NCBI GenBank assembly: GCA_964654285.1
Contig: CAZZJC010000001.1
Span: forward strand, 1 to 64,000
Direction of reading: 5' to 3'
DNA: 64,000 bases
Source: BJHQ01 sp964654285
GTDB taxonomy: Bacteria; Planctomycetota; UBA11346
The notes beneath the pieces are model-generated. The model saw only the letters and a program-made list of their open reading frames with translations. It made no database searches and was not told where the DNA came from. Within the stretch, counting starts at the first letter, position 1, and each line of letters starts with the position of its first letter. The position numbers and the translations under genes were made by a program. Of this stretch, positions 42,449 to 50,339 are shown piece by piece.

Positions 42449-43536
42449 GCCGAATCTCCGGCGGCAGGAGCGGTCCCGTTGGCTGGCCCGGCGGGGGCCC
42501 GTCGCAGCATGCGGTCGAGGATGTGCACCAGGAGACCGGCCCCCATGATCAGCGAGGCCAGATAGATGCTGTATTGGAAGCGATCGTGCACGACGGTGAA
42601 CACGCTGACGGTCTGCGCGCCCTGTTGGAACGAGGACTGGTAGAGGGTCCAGCCCTGGTGGCGCAGCGGCTGGTTCATCGAGATCACCACCCGGCGGGTG
42701 GTGCCGTCGACGGTGAACTCGACTTCGGACTGGTAGGCCTTCGCCATCCCGGTTCCGGGATGCAGGTCGCGGGTGAACTTGAGCAGGCGGACGTTGAAGG
42801 GCAGCGGGGTGACCGCCGGGCGGAGGCCCAGGCGGTAGGTCTGGCCCTGGTGGTCGATGGTGGGTGAGGATTCGTAGGCGAGCACGTTGACCTCGCGCCC
42901 GGAGGCCAGCAGCACCAGGCCGGGCTGGTTGTCTGATGGCTCGGGATTGGAGGGGAGGGCCTCCAGCCGACGGCCCACCAGGCGGGCGTTGTGGTGATGG
43001 GTCACGACGGTGAGCGGCAGAGCCAGGGCGGGGTGCTTCAGGGTGGCGCCCGGAACGAGCAGACCCTCGCCAAAGCGGGTGAGTCGCTGGTTCTTCCCAT
43101 CCGACGAGGACACCACCAGCTCATGGTGGCGGTATGAGACCATCTCGGCCCCGGACTCGCCTTCCGCCAACGCGAGCGAGCCTTCGCGGCGGAACGCCCC
43201 ACCGATCAGGCCGGCCGCGAGCAGCAGCACCACGCCGACATGGAGCAGGGTCAGGCCCGGCCAGGTCAGGCCGCGCCTGGTGCCCAGGTGGGCGATCAGG
43301 TTGATCGCCATCAGCGCGAAGGTGGCGCGTCCGCCAGGCAGCGGCAGCCAATCGAAGGCGAAGAAGAACCAGGCGGAGAACCAGCGTTCCTGCGCCTGGT
43401 AGAGTCCCAGGTCGACCTGGGCCAGGGTTCCCACCACCACCAGCACGAACAGCCATGCATTGGCGAAGGCAGCCGGATGCGGACTGGCAAGGATGGTCAG
43501 CCAACGCGGGCTCTCGGAATCAGCGGGCAGGCTCAC
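42445..43536 (-). CDS. ResB-like cytochrome c biogenesis protein
   Basis: 363 residues from a GTG at 43536 that overlaps the upstream stop as GTGA; a longer in-frame reading lacks any ribosome site. Three membrane helices near the N-terminus (AWLFVLVVVGTLAQV, ATFALMAINLIAHLG, LTLLHVGVVLLLAAGLIGG) are followed by a large periplasmic beta-rich domain with NVRLLKFTRDLHPGTG and QPLRHQGWTLYQSSF, and a last helix (YLASLIMGAGLLVHIL). This is the ResB/Ccs1 layout, with the family GW-x-x-YQ segment. It works with CcsA in System II heme attachment. It overlaps its downstream neighbour by 4 nt. Confidence 0.88.
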   Translation of the reverse strand: MSLPADSESPRWLTILASPHPAAFANAWLFVLVVVGTLAQVDLGLYQAQERWFSAWFFFAFDWLPLPGGRATFALMAINLIAHLGTRRGLTWPGLTLLHVGVVLLLAAGLIGGAFRREGSLALAEGESGAEMVSYRHHELVVSSSDGKNQRLTRFGEGLLVPGATLKHPALALPLTVVTHHHNARLVGRRLEALPSNPEPSDNQPGLVLLASGREVNVLAYESSPTIDHQGQTYRLGLRPAVTPLPFNVRLLKFTRDLHPGTGMAKAYQSEVEFTVDGTTRRVVISMNQPLRHQGWTLYQSSFQQGAQTVSVFTVVHDRFQYSIYLASLIMGAGLLVHILDRMLRRAPAGPANGTAPAAGDSA

Positions 43537-44189
43537 TCGCTGGCACCCGGCTTGAGCGAACGGCACAGCGCCAGGAAACCCTGACGCGTCGTTTCCAGCT
43601 TGGCGGCCGGCGCATCGATCTTGACGAACAGCACGCCCGAGGGCACCTGGGCCATGGCAGCCAGGATCCCCTTCGCCGTCGCATCCGCAGGCCTCAGTTC
43701 GCACCACGAGAACGGTGTGGCGCCGGTGCGGTCCTCGGTCAGCTCCTTGGCCAGGTCCGCCGCCACGACCGGCGCCAGTCCGACCTGGCCACGCCAGCGG
43801 TTCAGGTTGGCGAGCGGATCGGACATCATCGGATTCGCCGGCCAGAGCGAGATGGCGCAGGTCGCTTCACCTGCCGCGAGAGTGAAGCGGCGCACGTTGC
43901 CCTTGTCCGAAGGCACTTCACGCCAGCCCTCGGGCAGGGTCAGGCCGAGGCCGGCCAGGGCGGATCCCGCCGGCTTGACATTGGGTGCCATGGCAGGCGC
44001 CGGTTTCGGATCCGTGCCTTGGGCATGGGGATCGGCAGCGTGGACATGCGGATCAGGTGCCGCCGCCTGCACCGAGTGCTCGGCGTAGGAGGTCGGTTCG
44101 CGATCGGTGACCGTCAGCAAAACCAGGGTCGCGGCGGTGGCGCCGAGGGCGAAGGCCACCAGGTGGGAAGGCCAGGAGGATGCGCTCAT
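43533..44189 (-). CDS. Membrane-anchored protein of unknown function in the cytochrome c assembly operon
   Basis: 218 residues from the ATG at 44189, which overlaps the upstream stop as ATGA. One N-terminal membrane helix (LVAFALGATAATLVLLTV), a short His- and Pro-rich linker (PDPHVHAADPHAQG), then a globular domain with LPEGWREVPSDKG, AISLWPANPMMSDPLANLNRWRGQVGL and GILAAMAQVPSGVLFVKIDAP. The pattern N-x-NRWRGQ-x-GL recurs, as far as I recall, in unnamed verrucomicrobial and lentisphaeral proteins beside ResB/CcsA genes. It has two cysteines (ATCAIS, SWCELR) and no CxxCH motif. Its position suggests help with heme or apocytochrome handling; that is inference. Confidence 0.7.
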   Translation of the reverse strand: MSASSWPSHLVAFALGATAATLVLLTVTDREPTSYAEHSVQAAAPDPHVHAADPHAQGTDPKPAPAMAPNVKPAGSALAGLGLTLPEGWREVPSDKGNVRRFTLAAGEATCAISLWPANPMMSDPLANLNRWRGQVGLAPVVAADLAKELTEDRTGATPFSWCELRPADATAKGILAAMAQVPSGVLFVKIDAPAAKLETTRQGFLALCRSLKPGASE

Positions 44190-44413
44190 GGTTGCGGTTT
44201 CGCTGGGGTGGTGGGAGCTGCAGGAGCGGCGACGGGAGCAGCGGGGACGGCAGGTGGCGACGTATGCACATGCATCGCCGCCGCCTGCGCAAGCGCAGCG
44301 CGTTCGCGCGCGCTGAGCCAGAACAGGTCGGCCACGGCCAGCCCCGTGGCCGCAGCGAAGGCCAACCAGGTCCAAAGGACCCAGGTCGGGCGAGAAACGG
44401 GATCGTCAGGCAT
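44186..44413 (-). CDS. Small single-pass membrane protein, first gene of the cytochrome c assembly operon
   Basis: 75 residues from the ATG at 44413 (MPDDPVSRPTWVLW), the first in-frame start after a long unlikely upstream stretch. One membrane helix (LWTWLAFAAATGLAVADLFWL) is followed by a short Ala-rich segment and a Pro/Ala-rich tail outside or inside the membrane. Its stop overlaps the next start as ATGA. No family was recognised. The tight overlaps through four genes (44413 to 40772) show co-translation, so it may be a small assembly factor. Confidence rests on the overlap and the helix. Confidence 0.6.
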   Translation of the reverse strand: MPDDPVSRPTWVLWTWLAFAAATGLAVADLFWLSARERAALAQAAAMHVHTSPPAVPAAPVAAPAAPTTPAKPQP

Positions 44414-44473
44414 GGGGTGGAACCATAGCCCGGATCCCGCGAGCGCCACCGGGGAATGGCGCGGGGTTCCCAC

Positions 44474-44568
44474 GCCGCCGCAAAAGCCGGCCTTCCTGGG
44501 AGCCCCGGGGTCGCGCCGGCCGGAAAAGCGGCATCCGCAGGATGCCACCAACCGGCTTTTGCGGCGGC
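44474..44568. repeat. 17-bp perfect inverted repeat with nested hairpins
   Basis: Arms at 44474-44490 (GCCGCCGCAAAAGCCGG) and 44552-44568 are exact reverse complements, with 61 nt between. Within the loop lies a second perfect hairpin (GGCATCC-GCA-GGATGCC, about 44530-44546). It lies between the thrS stop and the start of the cytochrome c assembly operon, both on the minus strand, and may terminate or space the two transcripts. Confidence 0.65.
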
Positions 44569-44606
44569 CAGGCGGGGTCCCCGTGCTCATCCCCGGTTCA
44601 CCGGAT

Positions 44607-46589
44607 TCAAACCGCCTCGGTCGTCCTCGCCGGCAACCGGCGTTCGCGCACTTCCGCGCTGAGGCGCTGCACCACCTCATCCAGCGGCAGGACTCCCAGC
44701 TTTTCGCCAGCCTGGTTCTGCAGCGCGACCGCGCCGGCGGCGGCCTCCTGGGCGCCGACCACCGCGAAATAGTTCGCGCGCGCCTCGCGGGCGCGGCGGA
44801 TCTTGTTGCCGAGCTTTTCCGCGGTCTCGTCGACCTGCACCCGCAGGCCGGCGGCGCGCAACTTGGCGCCGATCTCGCGCGCGTAGGGCAGGTGCTCGTC
44901 GGTGATGGGCAGGACGCGGATCTGCTCCGGCGCGAGCCAGAGCGGGAACTTGCCGGCGAAATGCTCGATCAGCACGCCGATGAAGCGTTCGAGGCTGCCC
45001 AGGATGGCGCGGTGCAGCATGACGCAGTTCTTCTTCTGCCCGTCCTCGGCGATGAAGGTCACGTCGAGGCGTTCGGCCGAGGGCAGCTGGTTGTCGAGCT
45101 GGATGGTGCCGCACTGCCAGCCGCGGCCGAGGCTGTCGACCAGGGTGAATTCCAGCTTCGGGCCGTAGAACGCGCCTTCGCCGGGGGCGAGGACGTAGGT
45201 CAGGCCGGCGGCGTCGCAGGCCGAGGCGAGGTCGGCCTCGGCGCGGTCCCACTGCTCATCCGTGCCCAGGCGCTTGGCCGGGCGCGTCGACAGGCGCACC
45301 TTCACCGCCTCGGCGGCGAAGCCGAACACCGCGTAGACCTCCTTCAGCATGCGGCAGAAGGCGGCCACCTCGTCGCGCACCTGGGTGTCGAGGCAGAAGA
45401 TGTGGGCGTCATCCTGCACGAAGCCGCGCACGCGCATGATGCCGTGCAGCGCGCCGGACAGCTCATTGCGGGTGCAGGATCCGAACTCGGCCATGCGGAT
45501 GGGCAGGTCGCGGTAGCTCTTCAGGCCGTGCTTGAAGATCTCGGCGTGGCCGGGGCAGTTCATCGGCTTGAGCGCGAATTCGCGCTTCTCGCTCTCGGTG
45601 ATGAACATGTTCTCCTGGTACTTGGCCCAGTGCCCGGAGCGTTCCCACAGCGACTTCGGCATCACCGACGGCGTGTGCACCTCGATGTAGCCGTTCTCGC
45701 GCTGCTTGGCGCGCATGAATTCGACCAGCGCGACGTAGATCGACCAGCCGTTGTGGTGCCAGAAGATCTGGCCGGGGTTCTCCTCGTCGATGTGGAAGAG
45801 GTCGAGTTCGCGCCCGAGCTTGCGGTGGTCGCGCTTCTTGGCCTCCTCGATCCGCGTGAGATGCGCGTCGAGGGCCTTCTTCGAGGCGAAGCAGGTGCCG
45901 TAGATGCGCGTCAGCTGATCCGACGTCGCGTCGCCGTGCCAGTACGCGCCCGCGACCGACATCAGCTTGTAGGCGGACAGCACGCCCGTCGAGGGCACGT
46001 GCGGCCCGGCGCAGAGGTCCTCCCAGCCGGTGCCGGGTTCGCCGGTGACGTAGAACGACAGCGACGACGATCCCTTGGCGAGGGCGCGCTCGGCGTTGTC
46101 GCGCTTGTACTTGTCCTTGGCGGTGCGTTCGAGGCCCTCGGCGGGCGCGACCTCGCAGCGCACGAAGCGCCGGTCGGCCTTGACGATCTCGGCCATCTTG
46201 GCCTCGATCGCGCTGAAGTCCTCGTGCGTGATCTGACGCGTGCTGCCGTCGGGCTGGATCACGGCGAGGTCGTAATAGAAGCCGTCCTCGACCGGCGGCC
46301 CGTAGGCCAGCCGGGTGCCGGGGAACACCGCGCACACGGCCTCGGCCAGGACATGGGCGCAGGAATGGCGGAGGACGAAGAGCGCGTCCGGATCGTCATC
46401 GCGCGCCGTGATGATCTTCAGCCGGCCGTCGCGGTCGATGACCCGATCAAGGTCGAGGATGGTGTCGTCGAGCTTGACCGCGATCGCCTTGCGCGCGAGC
46501 CCGGCCGAGATCGCCTCGGCCGCCTGGCGGCCGGAAACAGGGGATGGGAACGGCAACGGCTTGCCGTCGGGAAGCGTGAACGTGGGCAT
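44607..46589 (-). CDS. thrS: Threonine--tRNA ligase
   Basis: 660 residues, the normal full length. Domains in order: TGS (FTLPDGKPLPF), the N2 editing domain (RHSCAHVLAEAV, then YGPPVEDGFYYD; the HxxxH and later Cys/His sites remove mischarged Ser-tRNA), the class II catalytic core with motif 2 TRNELSGALHGIMRVRGFVQDDAHIFC, the zinc-binding Cys in MNCPGHAEIFKHG near residue 344, motif 3 MLHRAILGSLERFIGVLIEHFAG, and the anticodon-binding domain (IRVLPITDEHLPYA onward). GGAA stands 7 nt before the start. A long leader hairpin precedes it and may serve regulation. Confidence 0.98.
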   Translation of the reverse strand: MPTFTLPDGKPLPFPSPVSGRQAAEAISAGLARKAIAVKLDDTILDLDRVIDRDGRLKIITARDDDPDALFVLRHSCAHVLAEAVCAVFPGTRLAYGPPVEDGFYYDLAVIQPDGSTRQITHEDFSAIEAKMAEIVKADRRFVRCEVAPAEGLERTAKDKYKRDNAERALAKGSSSLSFYVTGEPGTGWEDLCAGPHVPSTGVLSAYKLMSVAGAYWHGDATSDQLTRIYGTCFASKKALDAHLTRIEEAKKRDHRKLGRELDLFHIDEENPGQIFWHHNGWSIYVALVEFMRAKQRENGYIEVHTPSVMPKSLWERSGHWAKYQENMFITESEKREFALKPMNCPGHAEIFKHGLKSYRDLPIRMAEFGSCTRNELSGALHGIMRVRGFVQDDAHIFCLDTQVRDEVAAFCRMLKEVYAVFGFAAEAVKVRLSTRPAKRLGTDEQWDRAEADLASACDAAGLTYVLAPGEGAFYGPKLEFTLVDSLGRGWQCGTIQLDNQLPSAERLDVTFIAEDGQKKNCVMLHRAILGSLERFIGVLIEHFAGKFPLWLAPEQIRVLPITDEHLPYAREIGAKLRAAGLRVQVDETAEKLGNKIRRAREARANYFAVVGAQEAAAGAVALQNQAGEKLGVLPLDEVVQRLSAEVRERRLPARTTEAV

Positions 46590-46652
46590 GGGATGGTTCC
46601 GAAGGTGGCCAGAAATGGCCGGAAAGGATGGGGATTGGGGAAACGGCGGTAC

Positions 46653-46690
46653 GGCGTTCCGGCGGCAGCGGCTAGGCCGCCCCGAACGCC
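46653..46690 (-). promoter_or_regulatory. Long hairpin in the thrS leader
   Basis: GGCGTTC (46653-46659) pairs with GAACGCC (46684-46690), and GGCGGC (46661-46666) with GCCGCC (46676-46681), leaving a 9-nt loop. It lies about 65-100 nt upstream of the thrS start in the transcript. In Escherichia coli thrS is autoregulated through a leader that mimics tRNA; whether this hairpin does so is unknown, and its loop lacks an obvious Thr anticodon mimic. Confidence 0.4.
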
Positions 46691-46734
46691 ATCCGAGTTC
46701 GCGCTGAAGATCCCGTCCTGTGCATGCGGTGGGG

Positions 46735-46762
46735 AAATTAGGTCGCGAGGCCGCCCGGTCAA
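46735..46762 (-). promoter_or_regulatory. Weak candidate promoter for thrS
   Basis: On the minus strand TTGACC (46757-46762) and TAATTT (46735-46740) are 16 nt apart, just beyond the histidine-kinase stop. The -35 match is good, the -10 match poor. It would give a leader of about 140 nt that includes the hairpin. Confidence 0.3.
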
Positions 46763-49099
46763 TTACGGCGCCGATGGCGGCGTCGGAACGCCCGCCTCGC
46801 CCATCCCGGTCGCCAAGTTGCCCAGCGCCTCCGCCACCGCCCGGGTCAGCTCGGTCAGGCGGTACGGCTTTTGCAGGAATCCGCAGGCGCCATGGTCGAG
46901 CAGCTCCTGCGCCTCGCCGTTCACGCTGTGGCCGGAGGCGATCAGCACGCGCAGGTCGGGCCAGCGCTGGCGCAGGGCGTGGAAGGTCTCGCGCCCGCCC
47001 TGCTCCGGCATGACGAGATCGAGCAGGACCAGGTCGGGAGGCGACCCTTGCTGGCAGCGCGCGATGGCCTCGACGCCCGAGGCGCAGGCTTCCACCTGGT
47101 AACCGGCCTCGTGCAGCAGTTCGCGGGTGAGCAGGCGGATCATGTCCTCATCGTCGACGACCAGGATGCGGCGCTGCAGATTCGCGACCTGGATCAGGGC
47201 CGAGCGGGCGGAACTGCTGCTCCTGCCCTCTCCGGGGCTGGCCTGCTGCGGCAGGCAGAGGGCGAAGGTGCTGCCGACGCCCGGCTCGCTCTCGACGGCG
47301 ATGACGCCGCCATGGTTGCGCAGCACGCCGTAGGCCGCAGCCAGGCCCAGGCCGGTGCCCTTGCCGGGTTCCTTGGTGGTGAAGAAGGGTTCGAAGAGGT
47401 GCTTGCGGACCTCGGCATCCATGCCGCAGCCGGTGTCCCGCACCGCGATCTCGATGTATCTGCCGGCGGCATTCGTGAATCCAAGCAGGTTGGCGGCGAG
47501 CTTCACGTTGCGCGAGGTGAAGGTCAGCGTGCCGCCGGCGGGCATGGCGTCGCGGGCGTTGATGGCGAGGTTGAGCAGCGCGTGGTGGAGCTGGTTCGGA
47601 TCGCCGAGGACCAGGGCGGGATCGGCTTCCAGCCTGCGTTCGATGCGGATCCGGCGGTCGATGCTGCGGCCGAGCATCGCGACGACCTCGTCGACGATCT
47701 GGTGCAGGTCGACCTCGGCCCGCAGGGACTGGCCCTTGCGGGCGAAGGCCAGCAGCTGCCGGGTGAGATCGGCGGCGCGCTGCGCGGCCCCGAGGATGTT
47801 CACCGCCCAGCTTTTCTGCCGGGGATCCTGCAATCGGGCGGCGAGCATCTCGGCGTAGCCCGAGATGCCCGCGAGCTGGTTGTTGAAGTCGTGCGCGATG
47901 CCGCCGGCGAGCTGGCCGATCGCGGTCATCTTCTCGGACTGGCGCAACTGCTCCTGCAGACGCACCCGTTCGCGCACGTCGCGGAAGGTTCCCAGCAGGA
48001 GGTTCCCGCCGCCGGCGACCGGGATCAGGCTGCTGTTGATCTCGACCGGGATGCGGCTGCCGTCGCGGTGCAGGGCCTCGGTCTCGACATAGGCCGAGGT
48101 GCCGTCGGCATGGGCACGGAAAGAGACGGACAGGATCTCGCGCAGGTCTTCCGGGTGGAGCGCCGACTGGTGCAGGCCGAGGATCTCGGCGCGCGGCCGC
48201 CCGATCAGGGATTCGGCCTGGCGGTTGACCTCGACGATCGCCCCGGTCTGCGGATCGGCGACGAAGATCGCATCGCGGGCGCCATGGAAGAGCGCCTCGA
48301 AGCGGTCTCCGGCGGCCCGAGCCACCTCCTCCACGCGCCGGCGTTCGGTGATGTCCTGGATGACCCCGAACATCCGCAGCGGTCGGCCGCGCACGAGGTC
48401 GAGCTGGCCCTGGCCATGCACCCAGCGCGTCTCGCCCGTGTCCTGGCGCACGATGCGGTATTCGCGATCGAACGGGACCGCCTTGGCGAGGACCTCGTCC
48501 ACCACGTAGGCGGTCATCGCCGACCGGTCATCGGGATGGACGATCGCGGCCCAACCCGAAAGGCTGCGTTCGTAGCCGATGCCGATGCCGAAGATGCGGT
48601 CGAGGGCGTCGGAACTGGTCCAGCGCTTCGCCTCGACATCCAGCACGTAATGCCCGAGATTCGCCATCCGTTGCGACTGGGCGAGCAGGGCCTCGCTGGT
48701 GCGCAAGGTGCGGTTGGCGGCGCGCAGGCTCAGGATGCGCCACAGCAGCATCCCGGCGACCGCGAGCGCGAGCATGGCGCCGGCCGAAACGGCCATCCGG
48801 GCAGGAGTCCACCAGGAGGCCGGCGCGCGCTCCGGCAGCACGGCCGGACCGGGATCTGCGGGTTCGCCGGACCGCAACGCCGGCATCCCGCCCCAGGCCT
48901 CCGGCGCGGATCGCCCCGTTGACCCCGCCGCGCTCCCGACGGTCGCGCCATCGCGGTCGCAGCCGATCACGGCGACCGGCGTCAGGGCCGGCGCCGCGAG
49001 GACGCGCGCCGGCGCCTCTTCGGCAGCGGTCCGCCCCAGGAACAGGAGGATCCCAGCCAGCGTCACGCGCATCCCTGCCCGCAGCGATCGCTTGGCCAT
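46763..49099 (-). CDS. Hybrid sensor histidine kinase (PAS-PAS-HisKA-HATPase-REC)
   Basis: 778 residues. A signal-like N-terminus and a periplasmic stretch of about 75 residues precede a membrane helix (MAVSAGAMLALAVAGMLLW, near residue 110). Two PAS domains follow (around 135-255, ending FGVIQDITERR, and 265-380, ending LGTFRDVRERV). The phospho-acceptor His is in GGIAHDFNNQLAGI near residue 403. The ATPase has the N box (HHALLNLAINARDAM), DTGCGMD, FFTTKEPGKGTGLGL. A C-terminal receiver domain (RRILVVDDEDMIRLL; Asp in LVLLDLVMPEQGG near 694; Lys in LQKPY) completes it. The signal and output are unknown; no separate response regulator gene adjoins it. It diverges from the PhyH gene. A hairpin (49110-49129) lies just before its start. 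Confidence 0.95.
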   Translation of the reverse strand: MAKRSLRAGMRVTLAGILLFLGRTAAEEAPARVLAAPALTPVAVIGCDRDGATVGSAAGSTGRSAPEAWGGMPALRSGEPADPGPAVLPERAPASWWTPARMAVSAGAMLALAVAGMLLWRILSLRAANRTLRTSEALLAQSQRMANLGHYVLDVEAKRWTSSDALDRIFGIGIGYERSLSGWAAIVHPDDRSAMTAYVVDEVLAKAVPFDREYRIVRQDTGETRWVHGQGQLDLVRGRPLRMFGVIQDITERRRVEEVARAAGDRFEALFHGARDAIFVADPQTGAIVEVNRQAESLIGRPRAEILGLHQSALHPEDLREILSVSFRAHADGTSAYVETEALHRDGSRIPVEINSSLIPVAGGGNLLLGTFRDVRERVRLQEQLRQSEKMTAIGQLAGGIAHDFNNQLAGISGYAEMLAARLQDPRQKSWAVNILGAAQRAADLTRQLLAFARKGQSLRAEVDLHQIVDEVVAMLGRSIDRRIRIERRLEADPALVLGDPNQLHHALLNLAINARDAMPAGGTLTFTSRNVKLAANLLGFTNAAGRYIEIAVRDTGCGMDAEVRKHLFEPFFTTKEPGKGTGLGLAAAYGVLRNHGGVIAVESEPGVGSTFALCLPQQASPGEGRSSSSARSALIQVANLQRRILVVDDEDMIRLLTRELLHEAGYQVEACASGVEAIARCQQGSPPDLVLLDLVMPEQGGRETFHALRQRWPDLRVLIASGHSVNGEAQELLDHGACGFLQKPYRLTELTRAVAEALGNLATGMGEAGVPTPPSAP

Positions 49100-49364
49100 G
49101 CGGTAATGTCCCTCGCAATTGCGCGAGGGTCAAGAACGGACGGTCATCGTGTGCCGGTCCGGCTGGCGCAGGACGCCGGTCCGCAACCGGCAGGGGCTCA
49201 GGTGGCCCGTTCAGCGCCCGTCGCCCGGGCGCAGCCGGTATTCGTGATTCCATGACTTGGGCGGATTTCCTGGAGGTTGGTGCGGGCGTGGTTCTTACCG
49301 CCGTCCATCCGGATCGGACGACTGGCCATGGGCATCGGGCGCGGGAGGTGCGTAGGCTGGGGGC

Positions 49365-50192
49365 ATGAACTCCGCACCCCAGCACCAGACGCTTCCCTTC
49401 ACCGGATCCCAGGTCGCGGCGTACGCCCGCGATGGCTACCTGGCCGGAGGTCCGCTCCTGACCCCGGCCGAGGTCGAGGTGCTGCGCGGCGAGCTGGATC
49501 GGGTCATCGCCGATCGCGGACGCGAGGGCGTGGCGCAGCCGGTGGCGATCTCGGATCTCGGCCAGGGCGGGATGGAGGTCTGGCAGATCGTCAACATCAG
49601 CATGGCGAGCGCGCCATTCCTGCGCCTCATCCATCATCCGCGCCTGGTCGCGATGGTGCGTCAGCTCGCCGGACCGGATGGGCGCGTACTGCGCCTATGG
49701 CACGATCAGATCCAGTACAAGCCGGCCCAGCACGGTGGCGTGAACTGGTGGCACCAGGATTCGCCCTATTGGCCGGTGCTGGCCCCGAAGGACAGCATGG
49801 TCACGGCCTGGATCGCCCTGGACGAGGTTTCGCTCGACAATGGCTGCATGAGCATGGTGCCCGGCAGCCACCGCTGGGGCGACACCATCGAGCACCTGCA
49901 TCAGGCGAAGGACCGCTCAGGCGATTTCTGGACCGCCCTGGGCGAGGAGTTCCGCACCGAGCCCGTGCGCGTGGTGCCGCGTCCGGTGGCGCTCGGCCAT
50001 GTCCACTTCCACCATCCCCTGACCTGGCATGGTTCGCATGAGAACCGCTGCGCCCGCCCCCGCCGCGCCATCGCCATCCATGTCATGACCGCGCGCACCG
50101 TCTTCGATCCGCGCGGCCGCCATCTCATGCAGCGCTACGTCACCGCGAAACCGGGCGAGGCGATCAGCGATCCCGAGTTCGTCCTGCTTTGA
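49365..50192 (+). CDS. Phytanoyl-CoA dioxygenase (PhyH) family protein
   Basis: 275 residues. A Fe(II)/2-oxoglutarate-dependent oxygenase fold: FARDGY-like YARDGYLAGG at the start, the metal pair in WWHQDSPYWP (His and Asp near residues 130 and 132), a DNGCMSMVPGSH strand, and the distal His in HPLTWHGSHENR near 220, where the following Arg would hold 2-oxoglutarate. Known for the family: hydroxylation of varied small molecules and lipids. Often found beside sugar-catabolism and AraC genes in planctomycetes; the substrate here is unknown. It is divergent from the histidine kinase (265 nt apart) and converges with a propeller gene. Confidence 0.88.
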   Translation: MNSAPQHQTLPFTGSQVAAYARDGYLAGGPLLTPAEVEVLRGELDRVIADRGREGVAQPVAISDLGQGGMEVWQIVNISMASAPFLRLIHHPRLVAMVRQLAGPDGRVLRLWHDQIQYKPAQHGGVNWWHQDSPYWPVLAPKDSMVTAWIALDEVSLDNGCMSMVPGSHRWGDTIEHLHQAKDRSGDFWTALGEEFRTEPVRVVPRPVALGHVHFHHPLTWHGSHENRCARPRRAIAIHVMTARTVFDPRGRHLMQRYVTAKPGEAISDPEFVLL

Positions 50193-50207
50193 CCGGCTCT
50201 GCGCTGG

Positions 50208-50250
50208 GCGTGGAACGGCGAGGACCCGATCGCCAGTCCGGGGGTTCCCC
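50208..50250. repeat. Dispersed 43-nt repeat, copy 1
   Basis: 38 of 43 positions are identical, ungapped, to 53445-53487. The core is GACCCGATCGCCAGTCCGGG. It lies in the convergent gap after the PhyH gene. In both copies GACCCG is later followed by CGGGTC, and an inner GGGG/CCCC pair can form a hairpin. Confidence 0.7.
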
Positions 50251-50339
50251 GCGCGAGGGACGGGTCGCCAGCGCCAGGCCGGCGGGAGGGGGGATCAGGG
50301 ACTTTATCCTGCGGGAGGTTCCAGCGTTGCTCGGCCGCA

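Noticed and set aside
43455..47102. Open frame of 1215 codons on the plus strand
   Set aside because: It crosses thrS and the cytochrome c operon genes in antisense and has no family features.
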